Shown piece after piece: positions 15,620-26,100 of a stretch of 64,000 nt of DNA. Under the pieces are notes generated by a model, which saw only the letters and a list, made by a program, of their open reading frames with translations, ran no database searches and was not told where the DNA came from. How positions within the stretch are numbered: the first letter of the stretch is position 1; each line of letters begins with the position of its first letter. This DNA is from Kluyvera genomosp. 1 (GTDB lineage: Bacteria > Pseudomonadota > Gammaproteobacteria > Enterobacterales > Enterobacteriaceae): positions 31,277 to 95,276 of the forward strand of contig NZ_LGHZ01000027.1 of the NCBI RefSeq assembly GCF_001266615.1, read 5' to 3'. Made by a program: the position numbers and the translations under genes.

Positions 15620-17250
15620 ATGTCAGTCAGCTATAACATATATAGAATGCCATATAAGAGTCTTCCAGAATTGACAAAAAAATCATTAAAGAAGGGCTTG
15701 TCGAACAAAAAACTATTCTACATCAATCTTATCAACTCAAATTTTATTTTTCTGATAAGTTAAAAGGAAATGAAGTATGGTGGTGGGATGTTTTTAGTGA
15801 TTTCTTCAATGAAGAAATTGAAAAGCCTCATAATATATTCTATTTTGGCCTGCTAATAGGATTTAAAGAAAAGGACCCTGAGAATTGCTATCTTATCAGT
15901 CTTGGTAAATCACATTTTTATCTCAGCAAGTTTATTGAAGCAGACTTTGGGCTGAATGTGGCAATGCGTATAGCTAATGATGAAAATATTTTACTCAAGA
16001 AAAGCAGATTCTTTTGTGGGGGAAAGAGTCAGGAGGCATCCTCATACTCACAGTTTGTTCAAGGATCATATTTTCCTGGCGAATCCATCGAGCATCTCAA
16101 AACAAAAGCCAAAGAAACTGACAAGTGGGGATGTAATAATATAACTTTTTCTGATTCAATTCAGCTAAGTTTGGATGGTGCCCCTACTGCATTAGTCGAT
16201 GTTTTCAATGATATTGATTCTTCGTTGGCAACCAAAGAGAAAATCGAATTTCCTAAATCGGAAAAAATCACTGACGAGTCAAAGATCGATGAGCTTGATA
16301 ATTATCTACTTCAATCGATCATTACAGATGATGCAAAAGTTATTATTGATGAGATTCAATCTTTTGGTGCCTCTATTGTAATTAATAATTCTTTGACATT
16401 TTTTAAATTGCACACAAAAGTTGAGGGGAGAGGAAAGTATCTTCAATCATCAGATAAAATTAATGACATAAAAATAGCAGATGTAAAGAAATTCATAAAA
16501 ACTAACGACATAAAAGATGTCAATAAAGTTTTTGTTAAGATAACTAATGAAAATAACAGTGGTCATACAGCCTCGTTAAAAGAAATATTGAGCATTACTT
16601 ATAGCGAGGGCAGTGAGCACTTCTTCCTTAAGAGGGGAGGATGGAGTCGATTTAACTCTGCTTTTATGAAGTATTTGTCTACTTCTTTAGCCAGTATAAA
16701 ATTTGAGGTTAAAGATGCTCTTAAGGAAGACGACTTCAAAGTATGGCAAGCTGAAAAAATAAAACAAATCGCAGAAGGAACTTCTAAAGACAAATTAGAA
16801 TATAGAGAGTATTATTTTAATGAAAAGATGTCTGATGAGAAAGGTTATATACTTCTAGATCGCCAGCTAAAAAAAATACCATCCTTACGTGATAATGGCA
16901 AGGACTACAATGTTGAAGTTGCAGATCTTTATAAAAATGGAGAGATTATTGCTGTAAAGATATCAGATAAACCGCATGATCTAATTTATAATATTGAACA
17001 GTCAAAAACTACAATTCAAACTATAGTAAGAGGAGTAGTAAAATTTGAAGAGACAATTACTGATGTGGTTTTATGGATCTCAACTACTACAAAAGCTAAA
17101 AAATTAATTGACATCAATTCTATTCAATTTTTATTGGCGGTTCAAACTTGGAAGGAAGTTGTTGAAGGATTTAATCTGAAACCAAAGATATATTATTCAC
17201 ATCACGACAAATCCCAAAAGAAAAAGGGAAAGAAAAAAAACGTATCTTAA
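15620..17250 (+). pseudogene. TIGR04141/DUF6119 family protein, frame disrupted near its start
   Basis: The N-terminus MSVSYNIYRMPYK is read from an ATG at 15620. The rest of the protein (IDKKIIKEGLVEQKTILHQS, EVWWWDVFSDFF, HNIFYFGLLIGF, then the 430-residue remainder to 17250) continues in another frame from about 15658. Start context and spacing fit one gene whose frame was changed by a one-base deletion or equivalent in the sequence CATATAAGAGTC. No homopolymer lies there. Without the fix the largest product from an ATG starts at 15958 and lacks about 110 residues. The family (sporadically distributed TIGR04141, DUF6119) has no known activity and often lies in islands with defence genes. 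An assembly error or a programmed shift remain possible. Confidence 0.75.
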
Positions 17251-17360
17251 ATCTCAACTTAGAATTGGTTATGGAGAAAGATATCAGGCTATAGCGTCTC
17301 AGTATCGCTCCAATATTGGTGTGGATTATGTATCACCGATACTACCAAAATTATTATGTT

Positions 17361-17393
17361 TTAGGTATGGTGATTTACCGCCATACCTCTTTT
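17361..17393 (+). terminator. Terminator downstream of the TIGR04141 gene
   Basis: Stem AGGTATGG / CCATACCT with a 10-base loop followed by CTTTT on the plus strand, about 110 bases after the stop. Confidence 0.55.
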
Positions 17394-17417
17394 GTATTTA
17401 TCTCGCAATGATGTTGT

Positions 17418-17843
17418 TTACTTTTGTTTAAGTCTTCTAAGCTTCATACTTTCTAATGAGAATAATAATAGAGTTGTGCTGTATATAAAACCAGAGTTAG
17501 TTAATAACTTTAAATTTAATGCTTCAGGATTTTCACTGAGAAAATGAAAGGCATAAACTAAGTATACAGCTAAAGTAGCCGTTCCAATTGTTGGTCCAAT
17601 ATCGCCTTGATCATGAGGTTCAAGGTTTACATTGAACTTAAAAATTAGCCATTCAAATCCCCAAGTTAAAAAAACAACTAATGTCATGGCTGCAAATAAT
17701 TTCGCAATGTTATCTGCTGATGGATTCATTAGAACCGATTGTTCCTGAAAAAATTCGCAAAGTGAGAGTCCGAAAAAAATAAAAAAAAGCGGTCTGGAAC
17801 TGAATTTTTCAAAAACTTTGAATAAGGCTTCCATTTTCTGCAC
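17418..17843 (-). CDS. Unknown membrane protein, four predicted helices
   Basis: 141 residues that I do not recognise. Hydrophobic segments lie near residues 18-33 (LFFIFFGLSLCEFF), 45-68, 83-103 and 115-130, consistent with four membrane helices and a short basic tail (KLRRLKQK). It lies alone between a terminator and the integrase, on the integrase strand and 30 bases after its stop. It could be a small membrane effector or a phage-type accessory gene, but nothing shows its role. Confidence 0.5.
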   Translation of the reverse strand: MQKMEALFKVFEKFSSRPLFFIFFGLSLCEFFQEQSVLMNPSADNIAKLFAAMTLVVFLTWGFEWLIFKFNVNLEPHDQGDIGPTIGTATLAVYLVYAFHFLSENPEALNLKLLTNSGFIYSTTLLLFSLESMKLRRLKQK

Positions 17844-17872
17844 CTTCAGGATTATATTAACTATTCTGATGC

Positions 17873-19081
17873 CTAGGCTACCAGAGCATTTAATCTTTGA
17901 GCTTGAACGTAATCACTCCACCATTGCATCAAACTCTGTCGCTCTATCAAATATTCTGCACGATTGTATGCTGCGATAATTTCATCTTTTTTTGAGTGGG
18001 CAAGGGCTGCCTCAAGAACTTCAGCTCTGAACTTACCAGACTCCTCTGCCGCTGTTCTTGCAATAGAACGCATACCGTGAGCTACAAGCTCGCCTCCAAA
18101 CCCCATTCGGATGATAGCTGCGTTGGCTGTTTGTTCATGCATATGGTTAAGAGGCGCTTTAATGCTAGGGAAAACCCATTCTCTATGTCCACTTATTGAA
18201 TTCATTAATTCAAGGATGTGCAAAGCTTCTTTACTCAAAGGAACTTTGTGAGGCTTTTTCATTTTCATAAAATCAGCAGGAATGTTCCAAATGTTGTTGG
18301 TTGTATCAATATCAGACCACCTTGCGCGAACGGCTTCACCCGGACGAACCCATGTCAACAATTGCCATTCAATTAGCATACGTGTTTCCAGCCGGATTGA
18401 CGCATTCGTCAAAGATTCCATAAACCTTGGCAATTCGCTTGGGGGAAGGGCAGGCATATTTTGCTTTTTTGGTTTACTGAATCTTTGACCAAGGTTGTCA
18501 GCCGGATTGAACTCAATAAGTTCTTCAGTGGCTGCCCACCGGAAGATTTCATTCAGACGTGAAATGATGCGGCGTAGAGTTTCCAATACGCCTCGTTGCT
18601 CAATAGGATCAAGGTGTTGTTTTAAGAGCTTAGGTCGGATCTCATTGATAGGGACATTACCCAGGCCAGGAAAGACATTTCTCTCTAAGCTGCGCCAGAT
18701 GTCTGCTGCATGGTCTTGTGAGATACCTGAGGTCTTTACCTTCTCATCCAACCATTTCCTTGCCACGGCTTGGAGAGTGTGTTCAGTAGCATTCTTGTTA
18801 TGAACTTGGGGATCAATGCCATTAGCAAGCAAGGAAAGGTATTCATCTCGTAAGGCTCTGGCTCTTGCCAGAGTAAGGTGAGGATATGTCCCAAGGCTCA
18901 TTTTGGTTCTTTTTTTACTGACTGGCACTGCATACCTGAAATACCAATTCTTCTTTCCTCCTTTCGAGAGGGGAGCGATTCGTAGTATCAAACCATCTCC
19001 GTCAAACAAGTTGATTTCTTTGTCGGCTGGCTTGGTGCTTTTGATTTCAGTGTCAGTGAGCTTCTTAGCGATTTTTGCCAT
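17873..19081 (-). CDS. P4-type tyrosine integrase at ssrA
   Basis: 402 residues from the ATG giving MAKIAKKLTDTEIKSTKPAD, the standard start of P4-type integrases; the frame is open 14 more codons (an unusual GP-rich leader MGPTKKGPKTEGPK) to 19123. The N-terminal DUF4102 arm-binding domain has LFDGDGLILRI, then the SAM-like domain, then a catalytic domain with Arg in TWVRPGEAVRARW, HGMR (His-x-x-Arg) in VAHGMRSIART, and Tyr in NRAEYLIERQSLMQWW. It should integrate at and excise from the ssrA 3' end, which lies just upstream, the normal arrangement for this class. It appears intact. Confidence 0.93.
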   Translation of the reverse strand: MAKIAKKLTDTEIKSTKPADKEINLFDGDGLILRIAPLSKGGKKNWYFRYAVPVSKKRTKMSLGTYPHLTLARARALRDEYLSLLANGIDPQVHNKNATEHTLQAVARKWLDEKVKTSGISQDHAADIWRSLERNVFPGLGNVPINEIRPKLLKQHLDPIEQRGVLETLRRIISRLNEIFRWAATEELIEFNPADNLGQRFSKPKKQNMPALPPSELPRFMESLTNASIRLETRMLIEWQLLTWVRPGEAVRARWSDIDTTNNIWNIPADFMKMKKPHKVPLSKEALHILELMNSISGHREWVFPSIKAPLNHMHEQTANAAIIRMGFGGELVAHGMRSIARTAAEESGKFRAEVLEAALAHSKKDEIIAAYNRAEYLIERQSLMQWWSDYVQAQRLNALVA

Positions 19082-19180
19082 TTTGGGACCCTCGGTTTTT
19101 GGACCCTTCTTAGTGGGTCCCATTCAGGGTGCCATAAGTGATAGTTCTCAGCAATTCTCACTGGACGACAATAGACGTAA

Positions 19181-19212
19181 AAAAGCCCGCAGAGCTTGTG
19201 CTGTGCGGGCTT
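19181..19212 (-). terminator. ssrA terminator
   Basis: On the minus strand, stem AAGCCCGCA / TGCGGGCTT with a 12-base loop, followed by TTTTA, about 35 bases past the tmRNA CCA end. It also insulates the integrase from ssrA transcription. Confidence 0.7.
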
Positions 19213-19246
19213 AGTAGACTTCATTGTACTTCAAACAACTAAAAAG

Positions 19247-19609
19247 TGGTGGAGCTGGCGGGAGTTGAACCCGCGTCCGAAATTCCTACATCCTCGGCAC
19301 TACATGCTTAGTCAGTCTTTACATTCGCCTGGCACCTGCGGACAGACACGCCACTACCAAACTAGCCTGATTAGTTTTAACGCTTCAACCCCAGGCAGGG
19401 CATCCACGCGATCTCTTTTGGGTTTGACCTCTCTTTGATCCCCGTCTTAAGAGCGGAAGCTAGGGAGAGAGGGCTCTTAGCAGGTTATTAAGCTGCTAAA
19501 GCGTAGTTTTCGTCGTTTGCGACTATTTTTTGCGGCTTTTTACGAGGCCAACCGCCCCTCGGCATGCACCTTGGGTTTCGCAAATCCCGTCGAATCCAGA
19601 ATCAGCCCC
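19247..19609 (-). ncRNA. ssrA: tmRNA (ssrA)
   Basis: 363 bases, the same length as E. coli. It starts GGGGCTGATTCTGGATTCGA and ends in the tRNA-like acceptor GGCGGGAGTTCAACTCCCG-type arm, CCAGCTCCACCA. The tag frame encodes ANDENYALAA with tandem TAA stops (about 19485-19520). It rescues stalled ribosomes together with SmpB, whose gene is 18 kb away because bapA and its partners lie between. The 3' end is the integration site of the island. The complete 3' end shows that integration kept the gene functional. Confidence 0.98.
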
Positions 19610-19660
19610 AATAGTGTTGCGTTAAGTATAACAGATTTGCCATACGGCATACCAGTCCCT
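19610..19660 (-). promoter_or_regulatory. ssrA promoter
   Basis: TATACT at 19625-19630 on the minus strand fits a -10 box. It would start the transcript about 7 bases before the mature 5' end, the length of the E. coli precursor leader. A -35 match is weak (around 19647-19654). Confidence 0.55.
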
Positions 19661-20171
19661 ATTGCAGGAAGTGTTGGGAGAAATTTTTGCCGTACAATAT
19701 GCAATCAATCCGGCGGCGGGACGGATTCCTCGGGAGAGATAAGTGTCGACACATACAGCGAAACGTATCGATATTGCATATTAATAATAAAAACAATATA
19801 GCGTATACCTGTAATTAAATATCTTTAATAAGGTAATCATTCGAATTTTACTTAATGATTTTCACACTAAAGGTTTAGCCATGCTTAACTTATCCATCAG
19901 AAGTCTGAGATATATTATGTATCCAAAAAAATATCAATGAATTGTGATGTTTACATTTGCCTATCCAGAAAACATTGATTATATGTTTCTATATCGTGAA
20001 ATCATTTATGTTGATGAAAAATAATTATTTTCCCCATTAAAACAACCTGTTGCTATTTGATGGCTTCATCTAGCATGAAATTTTAATTTCGCAAGTTTAA
20101 TAATGTGCGTCAGGTCGTTTACATAATAATTTCTGGCGCTGATATCAGATCATTTTTTTCGAGGTGACAAA
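19661..20171. other. Long AT-rich leader between ssrA and bapA
   Basis: About 510 bases with no gene. The right half (19740-20160) is very AT-rich, as expected for a promoter region silenced by H-NS-like proteins. It has an inverted repeat AATCATT/AATGATT near 19836-19860. The ribosome site GAGGTG lies 6-12 bases before the bapA ATG. In Salmonella bapA is activated by CsgD; no CsgD site can be identified here by eye. Confidence 0.4.
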
Positions 20172-23100
20172 ATGGCCCCGCAAAATAGTCTTCCAGGTGC
20201 AGTTGATGTATTAAATAGGAAAACCGGCGATGTCGTTATGGAATATACGAAAAATAGCGACCGAGTAGTGAATCTTACTGAGACCAGCGTCGTCCGGGTG
20301 AATGCATCTCCGGATGTGGTGAGCGGATATGAGCGCCAGGGAAACGATCTGATTGTCCATATGAAAGATGGAACCACTGTTCGTTACCAGAACTTCTTTA
20401 AGCTCGATGCGGAAGGTTTGCACAGCGAATTAATCTTTGAAGATACCCTTGGCACCCACCATGCCGTCTTCCCGGCAACTGTTGAAACTGCGGGAGCCAT
20501 TGGCGCTGAAGCTATTTATCCAACCTTTACCGAGGTCGCCGCGAATTCATTAATTGGTGCGAGTGGTATTTCCGCAATGGCGGTATTAGGTGGAATTGCT
20601 GCGGTAGCGGGTATTGTTGGCATCGCGGCGGCTGCCGGAGGTGGCGACAGTAATCACAGTGGTGGGTATACGGGAGGAGGGAATACGGGAGGAGGGAATA
20701 CGGGGGGGGGCAACAACGGCGGCGGTACTCCTGGCGCACCTGTGTTGCACCTTGCGGTTATTGGTAACAACAACACACTCAACTCAACCGATATTCTTAC
20801 ACCGCAAACCATATCCGGGACGACAGATGCGGCGAACGCAGGTGGTCAAATCACGGTCACCAGTGGTGGCTATACCTGGACCACGGTGGTGGGCAGTGAC
20901 GGAAGCTGGGTAGTCTTTTTACCGCCATCCTTGATGGCCACCTTTGCGCAGGGCAACCATGACGTAACGGTAACGCTGACAACGCTGTCTGGAGGCACGA
21001 CCACTGAAACCACCCAGTTCTGGGTTGATACCATTCCTCCGGCGCTGACGCTAACCGCCTTTGCACCAAATAATGTCGTCGACCTGGAACTCACCGAAGG
21101 CGATAAGCTGGTCCGCGGTTACTCAAGTATTGCGGATGAGGGCAGCCAGGTTAGCGTGACCTTAAACGGCAAAACGTACAACACCACGGTCGATGCCAAT
21201 GGTCAGTGGCAACTAACGATCCCGCAGGCCGATATGGCGCTTTTGCAGGATGATCAAAGCTACACCCTGACCTACCGCGTGGTGGATCTGGCGGGTAACG
21301 TGACTCAACAACAGAGCACGATCACCACCAACTTCTCTAACCCCGACCTCTCTTTCGATCAGTTCGCTGGCGATAACGTTATTAATTCGGCGGAAGTGTT
21401 GCTCAGCCAGACCCTTTCTGGCCATACGGTTAATGTTGCTGTCGGAGAGATTGTTACCCTGACTTTGGGGACGAAAACCTATTATGCGCAAGTCAGTGGC
21501 GATGGCAGTTGGAAGGTTATTATCCCTTCTGGCGATTTAGCGATGCTGGGACAGGGGGCGAATACTATTACCGCCACTGTCAACGACATTAACGGTAATA
21601 CCATTGTCAGAAATGACACCGTGACGGTGAGCACCGGTCAACCGGGGATCGCCATCGCCATTATTTCTACGGATGATTACTTGAGTGCTGCTGAAGCAGA
21701 GCAGTCGCTGGAAGTGCGTGGTATCACCACGGTCACTGGCGCGGGTGTTGCTATTGTCGTCACCGTTAATGGCAAAAATTATACGGTCACCAACATTGAT
21801 GCTGCGGGTCACTGGAGCGTCATTATCCCGTCAGCCGACCTGTTGCAACTGAGTGACGGCCCAAATGTTATCACGGCCATCGTGACACAAGGGACTGAGA
21901 CGGCTCAAGATCAGCACACCTTAAATGTTCTGATTCACCACCTGCCGCAGCCGACAATCAATGAACCTTTTGGTGATGGCTACCTGAACAGCACTGAAAA
22001 AGCTACGGCGCAAACCCTCTCCGGGAACACCGGTGTGTCCGGCGGCGGCCAGCATGTCACGGTCATGGTCGGTGGTAAAACCTACCAGGCAACGGTAGAT
22101 GGCGACGGTAACTGGAAAATCACCGTTCCTGTAGCCGATTTGCAAACCTTCCCGGATGGTCAACTGGCGATCTCCGTCAACGCGACCGATGCATCAGGGA
22201 ATGCGGGAACGATTACTGATATCGCTCAGGTAGATACCGTGCCTCCGGCGTTGACGGTGCTGCCGTTAACGGGCGATGACAAACTCAATTTTACCGAGAT
22301 GGGTCAGGATCAGGTGCTTAACGGCATCAGTGCGACCAGTGAGCGCGGCCAGCTCGTTACCGTAACCCTGAACGGAAAAACCTATACCACAGTGGTGGGG
22401 GACGACGGTAACTGGCAGGTCACGCTGCCCTCGGCGGATCTGGAACTACTTGGCAATGGTGCCCATACCATCACAGTTAGTCTCTCCGATGCAGCGGGTA
22501 ACACCACCACCATCACGCATAACGTTGATGTGAAAACGACCGCGCTGACCCTCAGCGTGCAGGATTTCACCGATGGCAACGCCCTGAACGCCGCCGAGGT
22601 GAAAGTTGATCAAACCTTGCACGGTTTGACCAATGCCGAAATAGGCAGCGTGGTGACATTAAACCTGGGTGGGAAGAGCTACACCGGGGTGGTGGACGCT
22701 CTGGGTAACTGGCAGATTGTTTTACCTGCGGTTGAACTGCAAAAACTTGCCGATGGCACGCAAAGTTATTCCGTTAGCGTCACCGACGCATACGGACAGA
22801 CTCAGACCGTGGTATCCAGCTTTGGCGTGGATACCACGACCGATGCGGTCGCTATCAGCATCCTTTCCGGTGATGACTATCTGAATCTGGCGGAGTCGGG
22901 GAGTCCCCTGGAGGTTAAAGGCAACAGTGCGGGTCTGCCGGAAGGCACCATCATTGTTGTTACGCTAAACGGTAAAGTCTACACGGCAGCGGTCACGGCG
23001 AATGGCAGTTGGCAAACGACGATTCCGGCCGCAGACCTTGCTCTGCTGGACGATGGCCTGAATACGATCACCGCGCAGGCCACGACATCGGCTGGCACCG

Positions 23101-26100
23101 TGAGTGACAACCATAACTTTACCGTTATCATCCATAACCTGCCGCAATTGCAGGTGGATCAGCCGTTTGTTGACGGTACGGTTAACCTGGCGGAATCCAC
23201 CCAGAATCAGGTGCTGACCGGGCATACCAACGTAACGGGTGCGGGTCAAAGCGTTGTGGTAACGCTTAACGGTCAGCAGTATATCGGCGTGGTTCAGAAC
23301 GACGGTTCCTGGTCAGTCACCCTACCGGCCGGGGCGATGGAAAGCCTGCCTTCTGCACCGGGTACGATCACGGTTGATGTGAAAGATGCTGCGGGCAATA
23401 CCGCCTCAGAAACCATTGCATTTAGCGTGGACAAAACGCCGCCAACCGTGACGGTCACACCGGTGAATGGCACCGACGTGCTGAATGCCGCTAACGTACA
23501 AAGCGGGCAGACGGTAACGATCAACGCGTCGGGGGATACGGCAAGCGTAGTGGTTACCCTTAACGGTGTGCCACATAATGCCATCCTGAGCGGTGGCGTC
23601 TGGCAGGTGACATTGTCCGGGACCGATTTGGGTGCGCTGCCTAATGGCGCAACCTCCTATACGGTGACTGCGACAGATAACGCAGGCAATACCACGACGA
23701 TAACCCGCACCATAACTCTGGATACGACGGCACCGAATGTGGTGATCGACCCGGTCACCCGCGATAACCAAATTGATATTGCCGAGCTCAACAGCGGCAT
23801 TAACCTGACCGGGAAAACCGTTCCGGCGGATCCGGGCAGCGTCGTCACCATCAACATTAATGGTGCGACCGTTACGGGTACGGTGGGCGCAGACGGTACC
23901 TGGTCTGTCCCGGTAAGCTCCAGCGTGCTCTCCGGTATGGGCAACGGCACCTATTTGATGTCAGTGGTGGTGACTGATCCGGTCGGTAACAGCTCGTCTG
24001 TGCAGACCGTGAGCTTCACGGTGAATACCAACTCCAGCGCCATTGCGGTTAGCCCCGTTGAATCTGACGATAAAATCAGTGCTGCGGATATCAACGACGG
24101 TTTAACTATCGGTGGGAGCACTGCGCGCGTTGCCGATGGGACAACGGTTACCGTTACGCTCAACGGCAAACAGTACACCACACAGGTGGATTCCAGCGGT
24201 AACTGGCAGTTAACCATTCCGAAGGCGGATGCGGCGGCCATTGCCGATGGCACTGCGACGGTGACGGTTACCACATATGATGTCGATAATCTTCCTGTTT
24301 CCAGTGAACACCAGTTCACCATCATCACGCATCAACTGCCACAACCGACAATCAGCGTACCGTTCACCGATGGCATCGTGAATGCGGCAGAAGCTGCTGC
24401 TGGTGGCACTCTGAGCGGCACCACGGGCAGTAAAGGTAGTGGCCAGACGGTCACCGTCACACTGGATTCCGGTACACCGCTGACGGCAACGGTGGATGCG
24501 AACGGCAACTGGACATTGCCACTGACGCCCACGCAACTGGGGGCGCTCAACCAGGACAACCATACCATTACCGTTACCGCGACTGACGCGGCGGGCAACC
24601 AAAGTAGCACCACTGCGGCGCTGCTGGTGGATACGCAGGCGCCGACGCTGGGAATCAACAGCGTTACCAGCGACAACATCGTCAATACAGTGGAAGCGGG
24701 CGGTGCACTGAACATTACCGGTACGGGCTCGTACGATCCGCTGCATGCGCAGACGGTCAAGGTGCTGATTAATGGGCAGAACTACGACGCTATCCTGCAA
24801 TCTAACGGGACATGGAGCGTCACGCTGCCTGCCGGGGCGCTGTCGAATGTGCCTGATGGCCCGGTCACGGTCAAAGCAACCATTACCGACTATGCGGGCA
24901 ACACCACAACGACCTCTTCGAGTTTTACCCTGGATGCCTCAGCGGTCAACGCGCCTGTGGTACAGGTTAACAAAGTCTCCGGTGATGATTTTGTCAGCAA
25001 TCTGGAAGCGCAAAGTGCACTGATCATCAGCGGCACCACCACGCGTGTGGAAGACGGCAGAACGGTCACCGTCACCCTGAATGGGCAAACGTACACAACT
25101 CAGGTATCGGGCGGCGTCTGGTCGCTTAGTATCCCGCGAGATGATGTGGTAGCGGTGCCGGATGGTTCGCAGGTCATTTCTGTGTTGGTGACAGATTTGG
25201 CGGGCAATACCGCATCGGCCAGCCATAGCGTGACCTTTGTGACGCATACGGCCTCGCAGCCGACGCTGATCATCAACAGTATCGCACTGGATGATGTGAT
25301 TAACGCCCAGGAGCATAACCAGTCTCTGGATATCACCGGGACGTCGACGCATCTGGCGGCTGGTACTGTCGTCACTGTGACCTTGAATGCCAAAACCTAT
25401 ACCGGTACGGTGGATAGCAGCGGTAACTGGAAGATCACCGTTCCGCAGGCCGACGTGCAGGATATGTCGGACTCTTCGGTTGGAAGCCCGTATTACCAGG
25501 TCACTGCCAGTGCGCAGGATGCAGCGCATAACCCGGCATCGGCGACGCACAATGTGGTTGTCGATACCACCGGTCCGGCTCTGACGGTGACGACGCAAGG
25601 TTCTATCTTGTCTGACGGGGTGATTAATATCGCGGAGGCGAGCGTTGATCAGACCGTCAGCGGAACCGGTACGCCGGGACAGACGGTGAAACTGGATATC
25701 AATGGCACCACTCTGGTTACCTCAGTGAATGATCAGGGTAACTGGAGCATGACAATCCCGTCGGGCGCGTTGCAAAGCCTGGGGCAAAGTACGACCAATC
25801 TGGTGTTCTACTCCACCGATGCACAGGGCAACACAACGCCTGTGACGATTCCTGTGAGTGCAAATACCACGACGGCACCGACGATTACCCTGGGTGCGAT
25901 GTACACCGATAACATTGTCAGTATTGCCGAAGCCGGAGCGCCAGCCACGCTGACCGGTACAGCAACCGGGCTGGCGGATGGCACGATTGTCAATGTCACC
26001 ATCGGTACGCAGACCTTCTCTGGCAGCGTGAGCGGCGGAGTCTGGACTGTGGCCGTTGGCGCTGGTGAACTCAACACCAGCGGTCAGTTGACCGCCACCG

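Larger units (their letters stand above)
3643..19246. mobile_element. Composite genomic island inserted at the 3' end of ssrA
   Basis: The right edge is set by ssrA, a classic integration site, with a P4-type integrase immediately inside it. The left edge is only approximate: phage-like sequence starts about 3.64 kb. Inside are a second truncated integrase (11.7-12.0 kb), an AlpA-type regulator, a tail-fibre-assembly remnant and mostly AT-rich cargo genes of sporadic families, unlike the GC-rich core genes on both sides. The two integrase copies suggest at least two insertion events. I found no obvious second copy of the ssrA 3' end to mark the distal attachment site. Confidence 0.65.

Noticed and set aside
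3643..19246. A second attachment site (direct repeat of the ssrA 3' end).
   Set aside because: I looked for the acceptor-arm sequence in the island and left flank and saw no convincing copy. A short or diverged site could have been missed by eye.
19196..19438. Plus-strand frame across the ssrA 3' half.
   Set aside because: It lies antisense to tmRNA, a structural RNA.
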